This document shows, in pieces, positions 1 to 7,601 of a stretch of 40,422 bases of DNA; within the stretch, counting starts at the first letter, position 1; every line of letters starts with the position of its first letter. Source of the DNA: an uncultured Pseudomonadota bacterium (GTDB taxonomy: Bacteria > Myxococcota_A > UBA796 > SXON01); contig CAISIK010000213.1 of the NCBI GenBank assembly GCA_903885375.1, positions 1-40,422 of the forward strand, written 5' to 3'. The position numbers were made by a program, and so were the translations under genes. The notes under the pieces were generated by a model, which saw nothing but the letters and a program-made list of their open reading frames with translations, was not told the origin of the DNA and made no database searches.

Positions 1-350
1 CGCACGGGGTTGACCTTGCGGGTGGTGTCGTCGCAATCGCCGTCGTTCTCCGAGTACCCGTCGCCATCGTCGTCGACATCGAGCGGGTCGGTGCCGGTGT
101 CGCCGGTCTCCGTGCCCGTGTCGGCGGTGTCGGTACCGGTGTCGGTGCCGCCGGTGTCGGTATCCGTGTCCGTGTCCGTGTCCGTGTCCGAATCGGTGTC
201 CGAGTCGGTGTCGGTGTCCGAATCCGTGTCGGTATCGGCGTCGGTTTCGGCGAACCCGCCATTGTCGGTGGCGGGCGTCGGCTCACCAAAACAGCCGGCA
301 GTCAACGCGAGGGCACAAAATCCGAGGGTTTGGACAGGAAAAAGGCGCAC
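1..350 (-). CDS. Asp-rich lipoprotein, N-terminal part (runs off window)
   Basis: Only the first ~116 codons are inside the window; the gene continues past base 1. I place the start at a GTG (348-350), giving a short signal peptide ending in the lipobox LTAGC (Cys about residue 20), so the product should be a lipid-anchored envelope protein. After the Cys comes a long acidic stretch of alternating Asp-Thr and Asp-Ser, then TGTDTG-type repeats, then a calcium/metal-binding-like segment (DDDGDGYSENDGDCDD) that begins like a MopE-type metal-binding repeat. Asp codons alternate GAC/GAT and Thr/Ser codons vary, so the repeat is held at the protein level and is not a simple DNA satellite. It lies downstream of nrdJ on the same strand, 89 bp away. 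The function of the missing C-terminal part cannot be judged. Confidence 0.8.
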   Translation of the reverse strand, partial: MRLFPVQTLGFCALALTAGCFGEPTPATDNGGFAETDADTDTDSDTDTDSDTDSDTDTDTDTDTDTGGTDTGTDTADTGTETGDTGTDPLDVDDDGDGYSENDGDCDDTTRKVNPV

Positions 351-358
351 GGCAACTC

Positions 359-391
359 CGGGGCGGGGTAGCTAACTCTGCCCCAGCCCCG
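359..391 (-). other. GC-rich hairpin between nrdJ and the Asp-rich lipoprotein
   Basis: Inverted repeat CGGGGC(t)GGGG / CCCCGCCCCG on the minus strand, about 10 paired bases with one bulge and a 12-base loop. It sits between the nrdJ stop and the lipoprotein start. There is no following T-run, so it is not a classical intrinsic terminator. It could be a weak or factor-assisted terminator, or a 5'-leader structure that shields the lipoprotein start. Confidence 0.3.
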
Positions 392-439
392 CGTCACCCG
401 CCACCGCAACCGGGAGCTTCGCGCCCTTTTCTTGCCGAA

Positions 440-3400
440 TCAGCTGCAGCCGCTGGTGCTGCCGCAGCTCACGCACTTCAGGCAGGAGCCGTTCCGCACC
501 ATCGTGAGCGCGCCGCATTCGGGGCAGCTGTCGCCTTCGTACCCGCGCGCCTTGGCGTCGCGGATGAGCTGGAGCTTCAGCTTGGCCGGGGCCACCTTCA
601 CGCCGCCGCCGTTGACGTGGGCCGCCTGGCTGGCGCTCTCCCGGTGGAGCACGCCCGCCGGAACCGGCGCGGCATCCACATCCACGGCCTTGTCGGACAA
701 CATCACGTTGCGCACGCTGACCTCCTCCTCCTCGTTCCAGCGGGTCTCCTCGCCGGACTTGTGGAGGGTGTCGTGGCGGAGCTGCTCCTCGTCGACATGC
801 GCGAGGTCGTTGCGGCCCAGGTAGTTCACCGCGAGATCACGGAACATGTAGTCGATGATCGAGGTGGCCATCTTGATGCGGTCGTGGCCGCGCACCGGAC
901 CGTTCGGCTCGAAGCGGGAGAACACGAACTGGTCCACGAACTTCTCCAGCGGCACGCCGTGCTGCAGGCCGATGCTCACGGCGATGGCGAAGCTGTTCAT
1001 CAGGCTGCGGAACGCGGCGCCTTCCTTGTGCATGTCCACGAAGATTTCGCCGATGGTGCCATCCTCGTACTCGCCGGTGCGGAGGAAGACCTTGTGCCCG
1101 CCGACGAGGGCCTTCTGCGTGTAGCCACGGCGGCGGTCCGGGAGGCGACGACGCTTGGCGAGGTACCGGACGACGAGCTTCTCCGCCACCTGCATGACCT
1201 GGTCCTGCTGGGGCATCGCGGCCATCGGGGGCTGGATCGCCTCGGGCTCCTCCACGTCGAGCGCGTTGAGCAGATCGTCGGCGAAGTTGCTCGACAGCGG
1301 CTGGCTGAGCTTGCTGCCATCCCGGTAGAGCGCGTTGGCCTTGATGCCGAGGCGCCAGGACATCAGGTAGGCGTTCTTCACGTCGGCGACGCTGGCGTCG
1401 TTCGGCATGTTGATCGTCTTGCTGATGGCGCCGGAGATGAAGGGCTGGCAGGCGGCCATCATGCGGATGTGGGCTTCCGACGAGATGAAGCGCGTGCCGG
1501 TGCGGCCGCAGCGGTTGGCGCAGTCGAACACCGGCAGGTGCTCGGGCTTCAGCTCGGGCGACCCCTCGATGCTCATGGTGCCGCAGGCCCAGGCATTGGC
1601 CGCATCGATCTGGGCGCGCGAGAAGCCCAACGCGAGCAGCAGGTCGGGCGCGTCGGGGTCGATGCCGAGTACGTCCTTGCAGAAGGTGCTGCCCAGGTTG
1701 AACTTCGAGAACGCGAACTTGATGTCGAAGGCCGTGGGGAGCGCCTTCTCCACCTTCGCGAGCGTGACATCGTCGAAGCCCTTGGCGCGCAGCGACTCGT
1801 GGTTCACGCCCGGGGCGCCGCGGAGCGAGCCGCGACCGCGCGCGTAGTCGATGATCGCGCCGATCTGGGGCTCGGTGTAGCCGAGGTGACGGAGCGCGGG
1901 AGGCACCGACTCGTTCACGATCTTGAAGTAGCCGCCGCCGGCGAGCTTCTTGAACTTCACGAGGGCGAAGTCGGGCTCGACGCCGGTGGTGTCGCAATCC
2001 ATGACCAGCCCGATCGTGCCGGTGGGCGCGATCACGGTGACCTGGGCGTTGCGGTACCCGTGCGCCTCGCCGAGCGAGAGCGCATCATCCCAGGCCTTCT
2101 TCGCGGCGGTGGCGAGCATGGCGGGCGCGTGCTCCGCCACGAGGCCCACCGGCTTGATGGCGAGACCCTCGTACTCGGTGGAGGGCGCGTTGTAGGCGGC
2201 GCGACGGTGGTTGCGGATGACCCGCATCATGGCGGCGCGGTTCTTCTTGTACCCGGGGAAGGGCCCGCGGGCCGCGGCGATGCGGGCGCTCTGCGCGTAG
2301 GACTCGCCGGTGAGGATGGCGCTGAGCGCTCCACACACGGCCCGGCCATCCTGGCTGTCGTAGGGGATGCCCATGACCATCAGGAGCGCGCCGAGGTTGG
2401 CGTAGCCCAGCCCGAGGGTGCGGAACTTCCAGGAGAGCTCAGCGATCTTCGGCGAGGGGTACTGCGCCATGCCCACGCTGATCTCGAGCACGGTGGTCCA
2501 CAGGTGGATGCCGTGCACGTAGCCTTCGAGGTCGAACACGCCGGAGACGGGCTCGAAGAACCGCATGAGGTTCAAGGAGGCGAGGTTGCAGGCCGTGTCA
2601 TCGAGGAACATGTACTCGGAGCACGGGTTGCTCGCGTTGATCCGGCCATCCTCGGGGCAGGTGTGCCAGTCGTTGATGGTGGTGTCGAACTGCACGCCGG
2701 GGTCGGCGCAGCTCCAGGCGGCCATCGAGATGGTGTCCCAGAGGTCGGCGGCGCGCAGCGTCTTCACCACCTTGCCCGTGGTGCGCTGGGTGAGCTTCCA
2801 CTCCTCGTCGCGGAGCATGGCATCCATGAAGGTGTTGGGGATGCGCACGCTGTTGTTGCTGTTCTGGCCGGCCACGGTGGCGTAGCCCTCACCATCCCAG
2901 TCGGTGTCGTAGCTGTCGAAACGCATGGCGGTGAAGCCCTGCTTGGCGAACTGTACGGTGCGGACGATGTAGTTGTCGTGCACGCCGGCCGCGCGGGCCT
3001 CGCGCATGGCGAGGCGGAGGGCGGCGTTCTTGCGGGGGTCGAAGCGGTCGGCCTCGGCGAGCCCCTCGCTGGGCCGGGAGGCCGCGAAGATCGCGTTGAG
3101 GTGCTTCTCGTTGAGCTTGCTGCCGGTGACCAGCGAGGCCACCTTCGCTTCTTCGACGACCTTCCAGTTCACGAAGGTCTCGATGTCCGGGTGATCGAGG
3201 TCGAGCGTGACCATCTTGGCGGCGCGGCGCGTGGTGCCGCCGCTCTTGATGGCGCCCGCGGCCCGATCGCCGATGCGGAGGAAGCTCATCAGGCCGGAGC
3301 TGCGGCCGCCGCCGGAGAGGCGCTCGCCTTCGCCGCGGAGCTGCGAGAAGTTGGTGCCGGTGCCCGAGCCGTACTTGAACAGGCGGGCTTCCCGCGTCCA

Positions 3401-4051
3401 CAAGTCCATGATGCCGCCGTCGTTCACCAGATCGTCGGTGACGCTCTGGATGAAGCAGGCGTGCGGCTGGGGGCGCTCGTACGAGGAGGTGGAGGCCACC
3501 AGCTTGCCGGTGCGGTCATCCACGTAGTGGTGGCCCTGGGCGGGGCCATCGATGCCGTAGGCCCAGTGCAGGCCGGTGTTGAACCACTGCGGGCTGTTGG
3601 GGGCGCACATCTGGGCGGCGAGCATGAAGCGCAGCTCGTCGTAGAAGGTCTGGGCCTGCTCCTCGTCGGCGAAGAGGCCATCCTTCCAGCCCCAGTAGGT
3701 CCAGCAGCCGGCCAGTCGGTCGAAGACCTGGCGCGCATCACGCTCGCCGCCGAAGCGACGGTCGGCCGGGAGGGTGGCGAGCTTCGCCTCGTCGGGCGCG
3801 CGGCGCTGCAGCCACACGGGCACGCCCTTCTCGGCCACCGAACGCGTGGCGGCGGGCACGCCGGCCTTGCGGAAGTACTTCTGGGCGAGGATGTCGACGG
3901 CCACCTGGCTCCAGGTGTCGGGCACCTGCACGTCGTCAGCCACGAAAACGAGGCTTCCATCGGGGTTCCGGATTTCGGAGCGCCGGCCGACCCACGTGAG
4001 GAGGTCGTAGGGGGAGGAGGAAGAGGAGGTGAAACGGCGGGAAGTTTGCAT
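440..4051 (-). CDS. nrdJ: Vitamin B12-dependent (class II) ribonucleotide reductase
   Basis: Reduces ribonucleotides to deoxyribonucleotides with adenosylcobalamin as radical source, so it works with or without oxygen. The 1203-residue product has the full class II layout: N-terminal RNR region (residues ~25-160), the catalytic barrel, a TSCPD-type domain (roughly residues 970-1110) and a C-terminal Cys-rich tail with two CxxC-like pairs ending SGCS. The active-site motif NPCSE is at residues 475-479 (Asn, radical Cys477, Glu), with Cys199 (HACFIQS) and Cys488 (DDTACNL) as the redox pair. The 11-residue spacing Cys477-Cys488 is the same as in the Thermotoga enzyme. There is no ATP cone at the N-terminus. 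I chose ATG 4049-4051 (MQTSRRF) rather than the longer frame to 4210, because the extension is not family-like and would run over the promoter and the NrdR boxes. No other RNR gene is in the window. Confidence 0.97.
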   Translation of the reverse strand: MQTSRRFTSSSSSPYDLLTWVGRRSEIRNPDGSLVFVADDVQVPDTWSQVAVDILAQKYFRKAGVPAATRSVAEKGVPVWLQRRAPDEAKLATLPADRRFGGERDARQVFDRLAGCWTYWGWKDGLFADEEQAQTFYDELRFMLAAQMCAPNSPQWFNTGLHWAYGIDGPAQGHHYVDDRTGKLVASTSSYERPQPHACFIQSVTDDLVNDGGIMDLWTREARLFKYGSGTGTNFSQLRGEGERLSGGGRSSGLMSFLRIGDRAAGAIKSGGTTRRAAKMVTLDLDHPDIETFVNWKVVEEAKVASLVTGSKLNEKHLNAIFAASRPSEGLAEADRFDPRKNAALRLAMREARAAGVHDNYIVRTVQFAKQGFTAMRFDSYDTDWDGEGYATVAGQNSNNSVRIPNTFMDAMLRDEEWKLTQRTTGKVVKTLRAADLWDTISMAAWSCADPGVQFDTTINDWHTCPEDGRINASNPCSEYMFLDDTACNLASLNLMRFFEPVSGVFDLEGYVHGIHLWTTVLEISVGMAQYPSPKIAELSWKFRTLGLGYANLGALLMVMGIPYDSQDGRAVCGALSAILTGESYAQSARIAAARGPFPGYKKNRAAMMRVIRNHRRAAYNAPSTEYEGLAIKPVGLVAEHAPAMLATAAKKAWDDALSLGEAHGYRNAQVTVIAPTGTIGLVMDCDTTGVEPDFALVKFKKLAGGGYFKIVNESVPPALRHLGYTEPQIGAIIDYARGRGSLRGAPGVNHESLRAKGFDDVTLAKVEKALPTAFDIKFAFSKFNLGSTFCKDVLGIDPDAPDLLLALGFSRAQIDAANAWACGTMSIEGSPELKPEHLPVFDCANRCGRTGTRFISSEAHIRMMAACQPFISGAISKTINMPNDASVADVKNAYLMSWRLGIKANALYRDGSKLSQPLSSNFADDLLNALDVEEPEAIQPPMAAMPQQDQVMQVAEKLVVRYLAKRRRLPDRRRGYTQKALVGGHKVFLRTGEYEDGTIGEIFVDMHKEGAAFRSLMNSFAIAVSIGLQHGVPLEKFVDQFVFSRFEPNGPVRGHDRIKMATSIIDYMFRDLAVNYLGRNDLAHVDEEQLRHDTLHKSGEETRWNEEEEVSVRNVMLSDKAVDVDAAPVPAGVLHRESASQAAHVNGGGVKVAPAKLKLQLIRDAKARGYEGDSCPECGALTMVRNGSCLKCVSCGSTSGCS

Positions 4052-4120
4052 GGGGTCTTGACTCCGCAAGAGCTGCGCGTCGGGGGCGGGCGAAGCCCAT
4101 TGGGGCCTGCCCGTCCATGC

Positions 4121-4149
4121 AGAATAAGGAATGTCCCCTGCGCGGTCAA
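4121..4149 (-). promoter_or_regulatory. Sigma70-like promoter of nrdJ
   Basis: On the minus strand TTGACC (4149-4144) is followed by a 17-base spacer and TATTCT (4126-4121), close to the TTGACA-N17-TATAAT consensus. Transcription would start near 4114, leaving a leader of about 60 bases before the nrdJ ATG at 4051. Seen directly in sequence; promoter activity is inferred. The NrdR boxes lie just upstream of the -35 element. Confidence 0.65.
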
Positions 4150-4158
4150 GAGCTGGAG

Positions 4159-4174
4159 GCACAAGATGTTGTGT
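4159..4174 (-). promoter_or_regulatory. NrdR box 1 (proximal) upstream of nrdJ
   Basis: The minus-strand 16-mer ACACAACATCTTGTGC matches 13 of 16 positions of the NrdR operator consensus (acaCwAtATaTwGtgt) and is itself a near-palindrome. It ends 10 bp upstream of the nrdJ -35 element. NrdR is the ATP/dATP-sensing repressor of ribonucleotide reductase genes in bacteria. The match and its place upstream of an RNR gene are seen; binding is inferred. Its pairing with a second box exactly 32 bp away strengthens the call. Confidence 0.7.
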
Positions 4175-4190
4175 CCAAGCGAAGAAGTAC

Positions 4191-4206
4191 CCACTACATG
4201 CTGTGT
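4191..4206 (+). promoter_or_regulatory. NrdR box 2 (distal) upstream of nrdJ
   Basis: The plus-strand 16-mer CCACTACATGCTGTGT matches 12 of 16 positions of the NrdR consensus, including the outer CTA/GTGT half-site bases. Its start is 32 bp from the start of box 1. Known NrdR operators come as pairs about three helical turns apart, which is the spacing found here. It abuts and slightly overlaps a weak DnaA-like 9-mer (4203-4211), so NrdR and DnaA could compete. Confidence 0.62.
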
Positions 4207-4244
4207 CCACAGCTTATCCACAGCCAGGGGCGGAGTTATCCACA
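4203..4244 (+). promoter_or_regulatory. DnaA-box cluster upstream of nrdJ
   Basis: Two perfect consensus DnaA boxes, TTATCCACA, lie in the same direction at 4214-4222 and 4236-4244. A weaker copy, GTGTCCACA (two mismatches), lies at 4203-4211. The start-to-start spacings of 11 and 22 bp put all three on the same face of the helix. They sit upstream of the NrdR pair and of the nrdJ promoter. In E. coli, DnaA binds similar boxes upstream of nrdAB and ties dNTP supply to replication initiation; the same logic is inferred here. They also lie 130-170 bp upstream of the divergent glycosylase gene at 4375. The rest of 4052-4374 shows no gene. Confidence 0.68.
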
Positions 4245-4374
4245 GCGTCAACTCCTATAGCTCCAAGAGCCGCGAAATCTCGACCGGCGGGTCGGACGAC
4301 GGCGCCCCCGATCGAGGGGCCGGGAGGCCCCGGCGGCGCCCGCCCCGCGCGAGGCGCCCGCGATACCCTTCGGC

Positions 4375-5205
4375 ATGCCCGAGCGCCCCGACCTCGACTA
4401 CCAGGTCCCCCTCCTCGCGGGTGAGCTGGTGGGGCTCGGCCTGGTGGGGGCGACGGTGCGCAAGCCCGTGGTGCTCCGCTGCCTCGCCGATGAGGTGCGT
4501 GGTGTGGTTCAAGGGGTGCGCCGACGCGCCCATGCCGTGGACTTCGATCTGGGCGCAAAGCACCTCGTCGTGCTCCCCATGCTCGCCGGCCGCTTCGAGG
4601 TCACGCCCCCCACCCAGCGCGTCTCCGCCGACACCGCCGTGATCTTCGCGCTCTCCGACGGGCGCCAGCTCCGCTACCGCGACGACGTGCAGATGGGGTC
4701 GGTGTGGCTCACCGCGGCGAACGCGCCCATCCCCGGTCTGGCCGAAGGCGGCGACGACGTGCTGGGGCCGGGTTTCACGCTGGAGCGTCTCCGAGCGCTG
4801 CTGAAGGGGCGGCGCGAGCAGGTGAAGGTCTTCGTGATGGACCGCGCGACGCTCGATTCGTTCGGCAACGCCTACGCCGACGAGGCCCTCTTCGCCGCGG
4901 GGTTGCACCCGAAGCGGGCGGTGTCGCGCCTTCGGCCGGAGGAGGTGGCCGCCCTGCACGGAGCGCTCGTGCAGACCCTCCTGCGGGCGCGCGAGGTCAT
5001 CGCCCAGCGGCAGCCGGCGCTACCGGAGAAGGTGCGCGACTTCCTGCACGTGCGGGGCCGCAAGGACCAGCCCTGTCCGCGATGCGGCGGCACCATCCGC
5101 GTGGCGGGCATCCACGGGCACGACGCCTTCTTCTGCCCCAGCTGCCAGCCGGATGTGGAGGGCAAGGGGATGGTGGACTGGAGGAAGCCGGGCGGCGCTC
5201 AGTAG
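4375..5205 (+). CDS. Fpg/Nei-family DNA glycosylase/AP lyase
   Basis: Base-excision-repair enzyme of the Fpg/Nei superfamily, 276 residues. The start is fixed by chemistry: after Met removal Pro2 must be N-terminal, and the protein begins MPE with the catalytic Pro2 and Glu3. The helix-two-turn-helix carries FGNAYADEALF with the DNA-binding Asn165. A C-terminal zinc finger has Cys234, Cys237, Cys254 and Cys257 (CPRC...FFCPSCQ). Two normally basic contact residues differ. The Lys of the Fpg RRAK motif reads His53 (RRAH), and the zinc-finger Arg before FFC reads His/Asp (GHDAFFC). The substrate range may therefore differ from classical 8-oxoguanine glycosylase, and I give no symbol. The gene is divergent from nrdJ, and its last 7 bases overlap the end of the convergent gene at 5199. 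Confidence 0.88.
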   Translation: MPERPDLDYQVPLLAGELVGLGLVGATVRKPVVLRCLADEVRGVVQGVRRRAHAVDFDLGAKHLVVLPMLAGRFEVTPPTQRVSADTAVIFALSDGRQLRYRDDVQMGSVWLTAANAPIPGLAEGGDDVLGPGFTLERLRALLKGRREQVKVFVMDRATLDSFGNAYADEALFAAGLHPKRAVSRLRPEEVAALHGALVQTLLRAREVIAQRQPALPEKVRDFLHVRGRKDQPCPRCGGTIRVAGIHGHDAFFCPSCQPDVEGKGMVDWRKPGGAQ

Positions 5206-6440
5206 GAGAAGAGCATCGTGCCGAGGCACATCTCATCGCCGGTGCCCTCGCCCCAGTTCACGTCCTCGTCGGTGGGGTTGTCCCAGGTGCAGGACACGGT
5301 GATCGTGTCGCCCTTCTCCACGGTGACGGGCTCGCTGAGCACGTAGGTGTTCTGCCAGTTGAAGTCCCAGTCCTCGATGGCGAGGAGGCAGGTGTCCTCG
5401 CCGCCGCCGCCGCGCTCCACCTTGAGGTCGGCGCTGCGGCCGAGCTGGTGCATGTGGAGGCTCGCCGTGTGGATCTGGAACGTGCCCCAGCTGTCGGTGA
5501 ACGAGAAGCTGTGCGAGGTGCCCTCGCTGTTCGCGGGGATGTCCATGCCGGTGCCATCGAGCCAGGAGGGGTCGGTCCAGGGCTGGATGTAGGCGGGCGT
5601 CTCGACCTCGTCGGCCACCATCACCTCCATGCGGGTGAGGTCGGGCTGCGTGTCGCCGCTCTTGTTGTTGTAGTGCACCTGGAGCACCACCTCGCTGCTG
5701 GCGCGCATGGGGATGCCGGCGCCGTTGGGGAACTCGCCGTTGTCGCCGCCGGGCGCCCAGGCGCCGAGCCACTCCGCATCTCCCTGGCTCTGCAGTCCGG
5801 GGCCGCCGTAGCAGGTCCAGCCCGCTTCGGGATCGGCCTCATCGAGCGCGCGGTACTCTTCGAGCTGGCTCGCGGGCGCCATGTAGGCGATGACGTGGTG
5901 CACGAGCGCCTCGTTGCCGGGGACCATGCGGTAGCCGGTCACGTAGGTGTCGGTGGCGCGGGGCCAGTCCACCAGGAAGCAGCGGTAGTCATCCTCCACG
6001 TCGGGCACGGGGGTGTAGGCCACGGGGAGCTCGAGCGTTTCATCCACCCTGGGCAGCGAGGAGTCGGGCGGCGCGAGGGCGGCGGTCTTGCCGAGGTCGC
6101 CCTCGGGCGCGCCGGCATCGGCCCAGGCCCGCAAGCGCGCGATGCTCTCGGCGGAGAGGGAGGGGTCGCCCCGATACTCGTTGCAGCCCTCGGCGGCCTT
6201 CCACGGCGGCATGCGGCGGGCCTCCACCGCGGCGGCGATGGCCTCGGCCATGGGGGCGGCGGCAGCGTAGCTGTCGAGCGGGAAGCCACCGAGGCCACCG
6301 GCCACGTGGCAGCTCGTGCAGGAGGCGGTGACGATCGGCTCCACATCGCCGTACCAGGCCACGTCGGTGTCGGCGGTGGCCCCGGCGGAGTCGAGCTCCT
6401 CGGGCGAGGGGGTGGCGCAGGCGAGGGCGAGGAGGAGCAT
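5199..6440 (-). CDS. Lipoprotein: cytochrome c domain fused to copper type II monooxygenase
   Basis: 413 residues starting at ATG 6438-6440, with a short signal peptide and lipobox LALAC (Cys8). Residues ~28-110 form a cytochrome c-like domain with heme motif CTSCH (Cys41, Cys44, His45) and a likely distal Met77 in RRMPPW. The rest resembles copper type II ascorbate-dependent monooxygenases (PHM/dopamine beta-hydroxylase fold). It has His181-His182 and His256 for one copper, and His329-x-His331 with Met404 (DEMC) for the other, in the order seen in PHM. It should hydroxylate an unknown substrate at the cell surface, with the heme domain as a possible electron donor in place of ascorbate (inference). 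It starts 2 bp after the metallo-hydrolase stop codon, so the two are probably co-transcribed. Confidence 0.86.
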   Translation of the reverse strand: MLLLALACATPSPEELDSAGATADTDVAWYGDVEPIVTASCTSCHVAGGLGGFPLDSYAAAAPMAEAIAAAVEARRMPPWKAAEGCNEYRGDPSLSAESIARLRAWADAGAPEGDLGKTAALAPPDSSLPRVDETLELPVAYTPVPDVEDDYRCFLVDWPRATDTYVTGYRMVPGNEALVHHVIAYMAPASQLEEYRALDEADPEAGWTCYGGPGLQSQGDAEWLGAWAPGGDNGEFPNGAGIPMRASSEVVLQVHYNNKSGDTQPDLTRMEVMVADEVETPAYIQPWTDPSWLDGTGMDIPANSEGTSHSFSFTDSWGTFQIHTASLHMHQLGRSADLKVERGGGGEDTCLLAIEDWDFNWQNTYVLSEPVTVEKGDTITVSCTWDNPTDEDVNWGEGTGDEMCLGTMLFSY

Positions 6441-6442
6441 GG

Positions 6443-7582
6443 TCACTTCGAAGGAGAGGGCGCGCTGTCCGAAGGCGACGGCGCGGCAAGCGGAACGTCG
6501 GCCTTCCCCAGCGAGATGTTGCCTGCGGAGTCGGCCTCGAGCACGACGGTGCCATCCCAGCCGGTGGCGTAGATCGCGCGGGCGATCGGCATGTCCACAA
6601 AGGACTTGATGCTCACGCCGACCGGGTGGAGCGCCGCCGGCCGCTCGCCGCTCACCGCCCCTTCGAGCAGGCTCACCGGCCGCTCCCGGGGGTGTCCGTA
6701 GGCCCACGCGGTCCAGCTGTGCTTCCGGGTGGACGGCCCCACCTCCATGACGGCCCAGGCTGGGCTCATCGCCTTCAGCAGGTCGGCCGTGGTGCCGTTG
6801 TGCGAGCCATGGTGGCCCACCTCGTAGATGTCCACGTCGAGGAGCGCTCCCCGGTCGCGTACGAGGTCGCGGATGGCGACCTCCTCGAGGTCGCCGGTGA
6901 CCAGGAGGGAAGCCTCGCCGAAGTCCACCCGCGCCACGGCGCTGTGGTTGTTGTCGTTGTCGAAGTGGGCGCCGCCGTAGTCGTTCTCGCCCCAACCCGG
7001 ATCGCTCTCGACAGCCCCCCAGAGCGCGACCACCTTCGGATCGACCCCTTCGCACTGCAGGAAGGGGTCGAGTCCAGGGCTGGCCAGTGCCACGTCTGGT
7101 GCAGGAAAGTCACGGAGCCCTACGACCGTTCGCGTGACCTCGGGGTGCGCGCGGAGCGCGTCCGCCACCTGGCCCATGGCGACGATGGCGTCGTCCTGCC
7201 GGGCCAGGCGGCCATCGTCGACCAGCGAGCGCACCGTGAAGTTCGACAGGACCGCGGGGGCGCCGCGGACATGATCGATGTGGGGATGGGTGAGCCAAAG
7301 TACGTCGATGGTGCGCCGCAAGTCGGTGCGACGGGCGAAGACGGCCTCGAGGTAGGCCAGCAACGCGGGCACGCTGTGGTACTCGCTGTTGTCTTCCCCA
7401 CCGGTGTCGATGAGCATGGCGCCGCACGGGAGTTCCACCAGGGTGGCGGCGCCCTGTCCCACATCGATGAAATGAACGCGCATCCTCGGAGATGGCGCGG
7501 GGGCCGCGGGCCCAGCAGCCGCCCGGGATGACGGCGCAAGGAGGCAGGTGAACGCGAGCGCGAGGCGCGGGAGCTTGGGCAC
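6443..7582 (-). CDS. Exported ComEC/Rec2-like metallo-beta-lactamase-fold hydrolase
   Basis: 379 residues from a GTG start at 7580-7582, chosen because it yields an N-terminal signal peptide (hydrophobic LALAFTCLLA, then an Ala/Pro linker). The mature part begins MRVHFIDVGQG, the hallmark of ComEC-C-terminal-like MBL-fold proteins. Zinc ligands are visible as HPHIDH (His99, His101, Asp103, His104), an Asp in LLVTGDLE, and the GHHGSHNGT motif. Unlike ComEC there are no membrane helices of the competence channel, so it is a stand-alone secreted hydrolase, perhaps a nuclease or phosphodiesterase. The family is functionally mixed, so the substrate is unknown. It is the first gene of a two-gene unit with the copper monooxygenase lipoprotein (2 bp gap). 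Confidence 0.85.
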   Translation of the reverse strand: MPKLPRLALAFTCLLAPSSRAAAGPAAPAPSPRMRVHFIDVGQGAATLVELPCGAMLIDTGGEDNSEYHSVPALLAYLEAVFARRTDLRRTIDVLWLTHPHIDHVRGAPAVLSNFTVRSLVDDGRLARQDDAIVAMGQVADALRAHPEVTRTVVGLRDFPAPDVALASPGLDPFLQCEGVDPKVVALWGAVESDPGWGENDYGGAHFDNDNNHSAVARVDFGEASLLVTGDLEEVAIRDLVRDRGALLDVDIYEVGHHGSHNGTTADLLKAMSPAWAVMEVGPSTRKHSWTAWAYGHPRERPVSLLEGAVSGERPAALHPVGVSIKSFVDMPIARAIYATGWDGTVVLEADSAGNISLGKADVPLAAPSPSDSAPSPSK

Positions 7583-7601
7583 AGCCCAACCTACCCGGCG
7601 G

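Noticed and set aside
4052..4210. N-terminal extension of nrdJ to ATG 4210
   Set aside because: The added 53 residues are not family-like and would cover the promoter and the NrdR boxes.
4203..4245. The DnaA boxes as a replication origin (oriC)
   Set aside because: Only two perfect boxes, no AT-rich unwinding region and no dnaA, dnaN or gyrB beside them. Transcriptional control of nrdJ fits better.
617..4642. A 1341-codon open frame on the plus strand opposite nrdJ
   Set aside because: It encodes His/Val/Gly/Ala/Glu-rich low-complexity sequence typical of the antisense of a GC-rich gene. nrdJ on the other strand has full family motifs.
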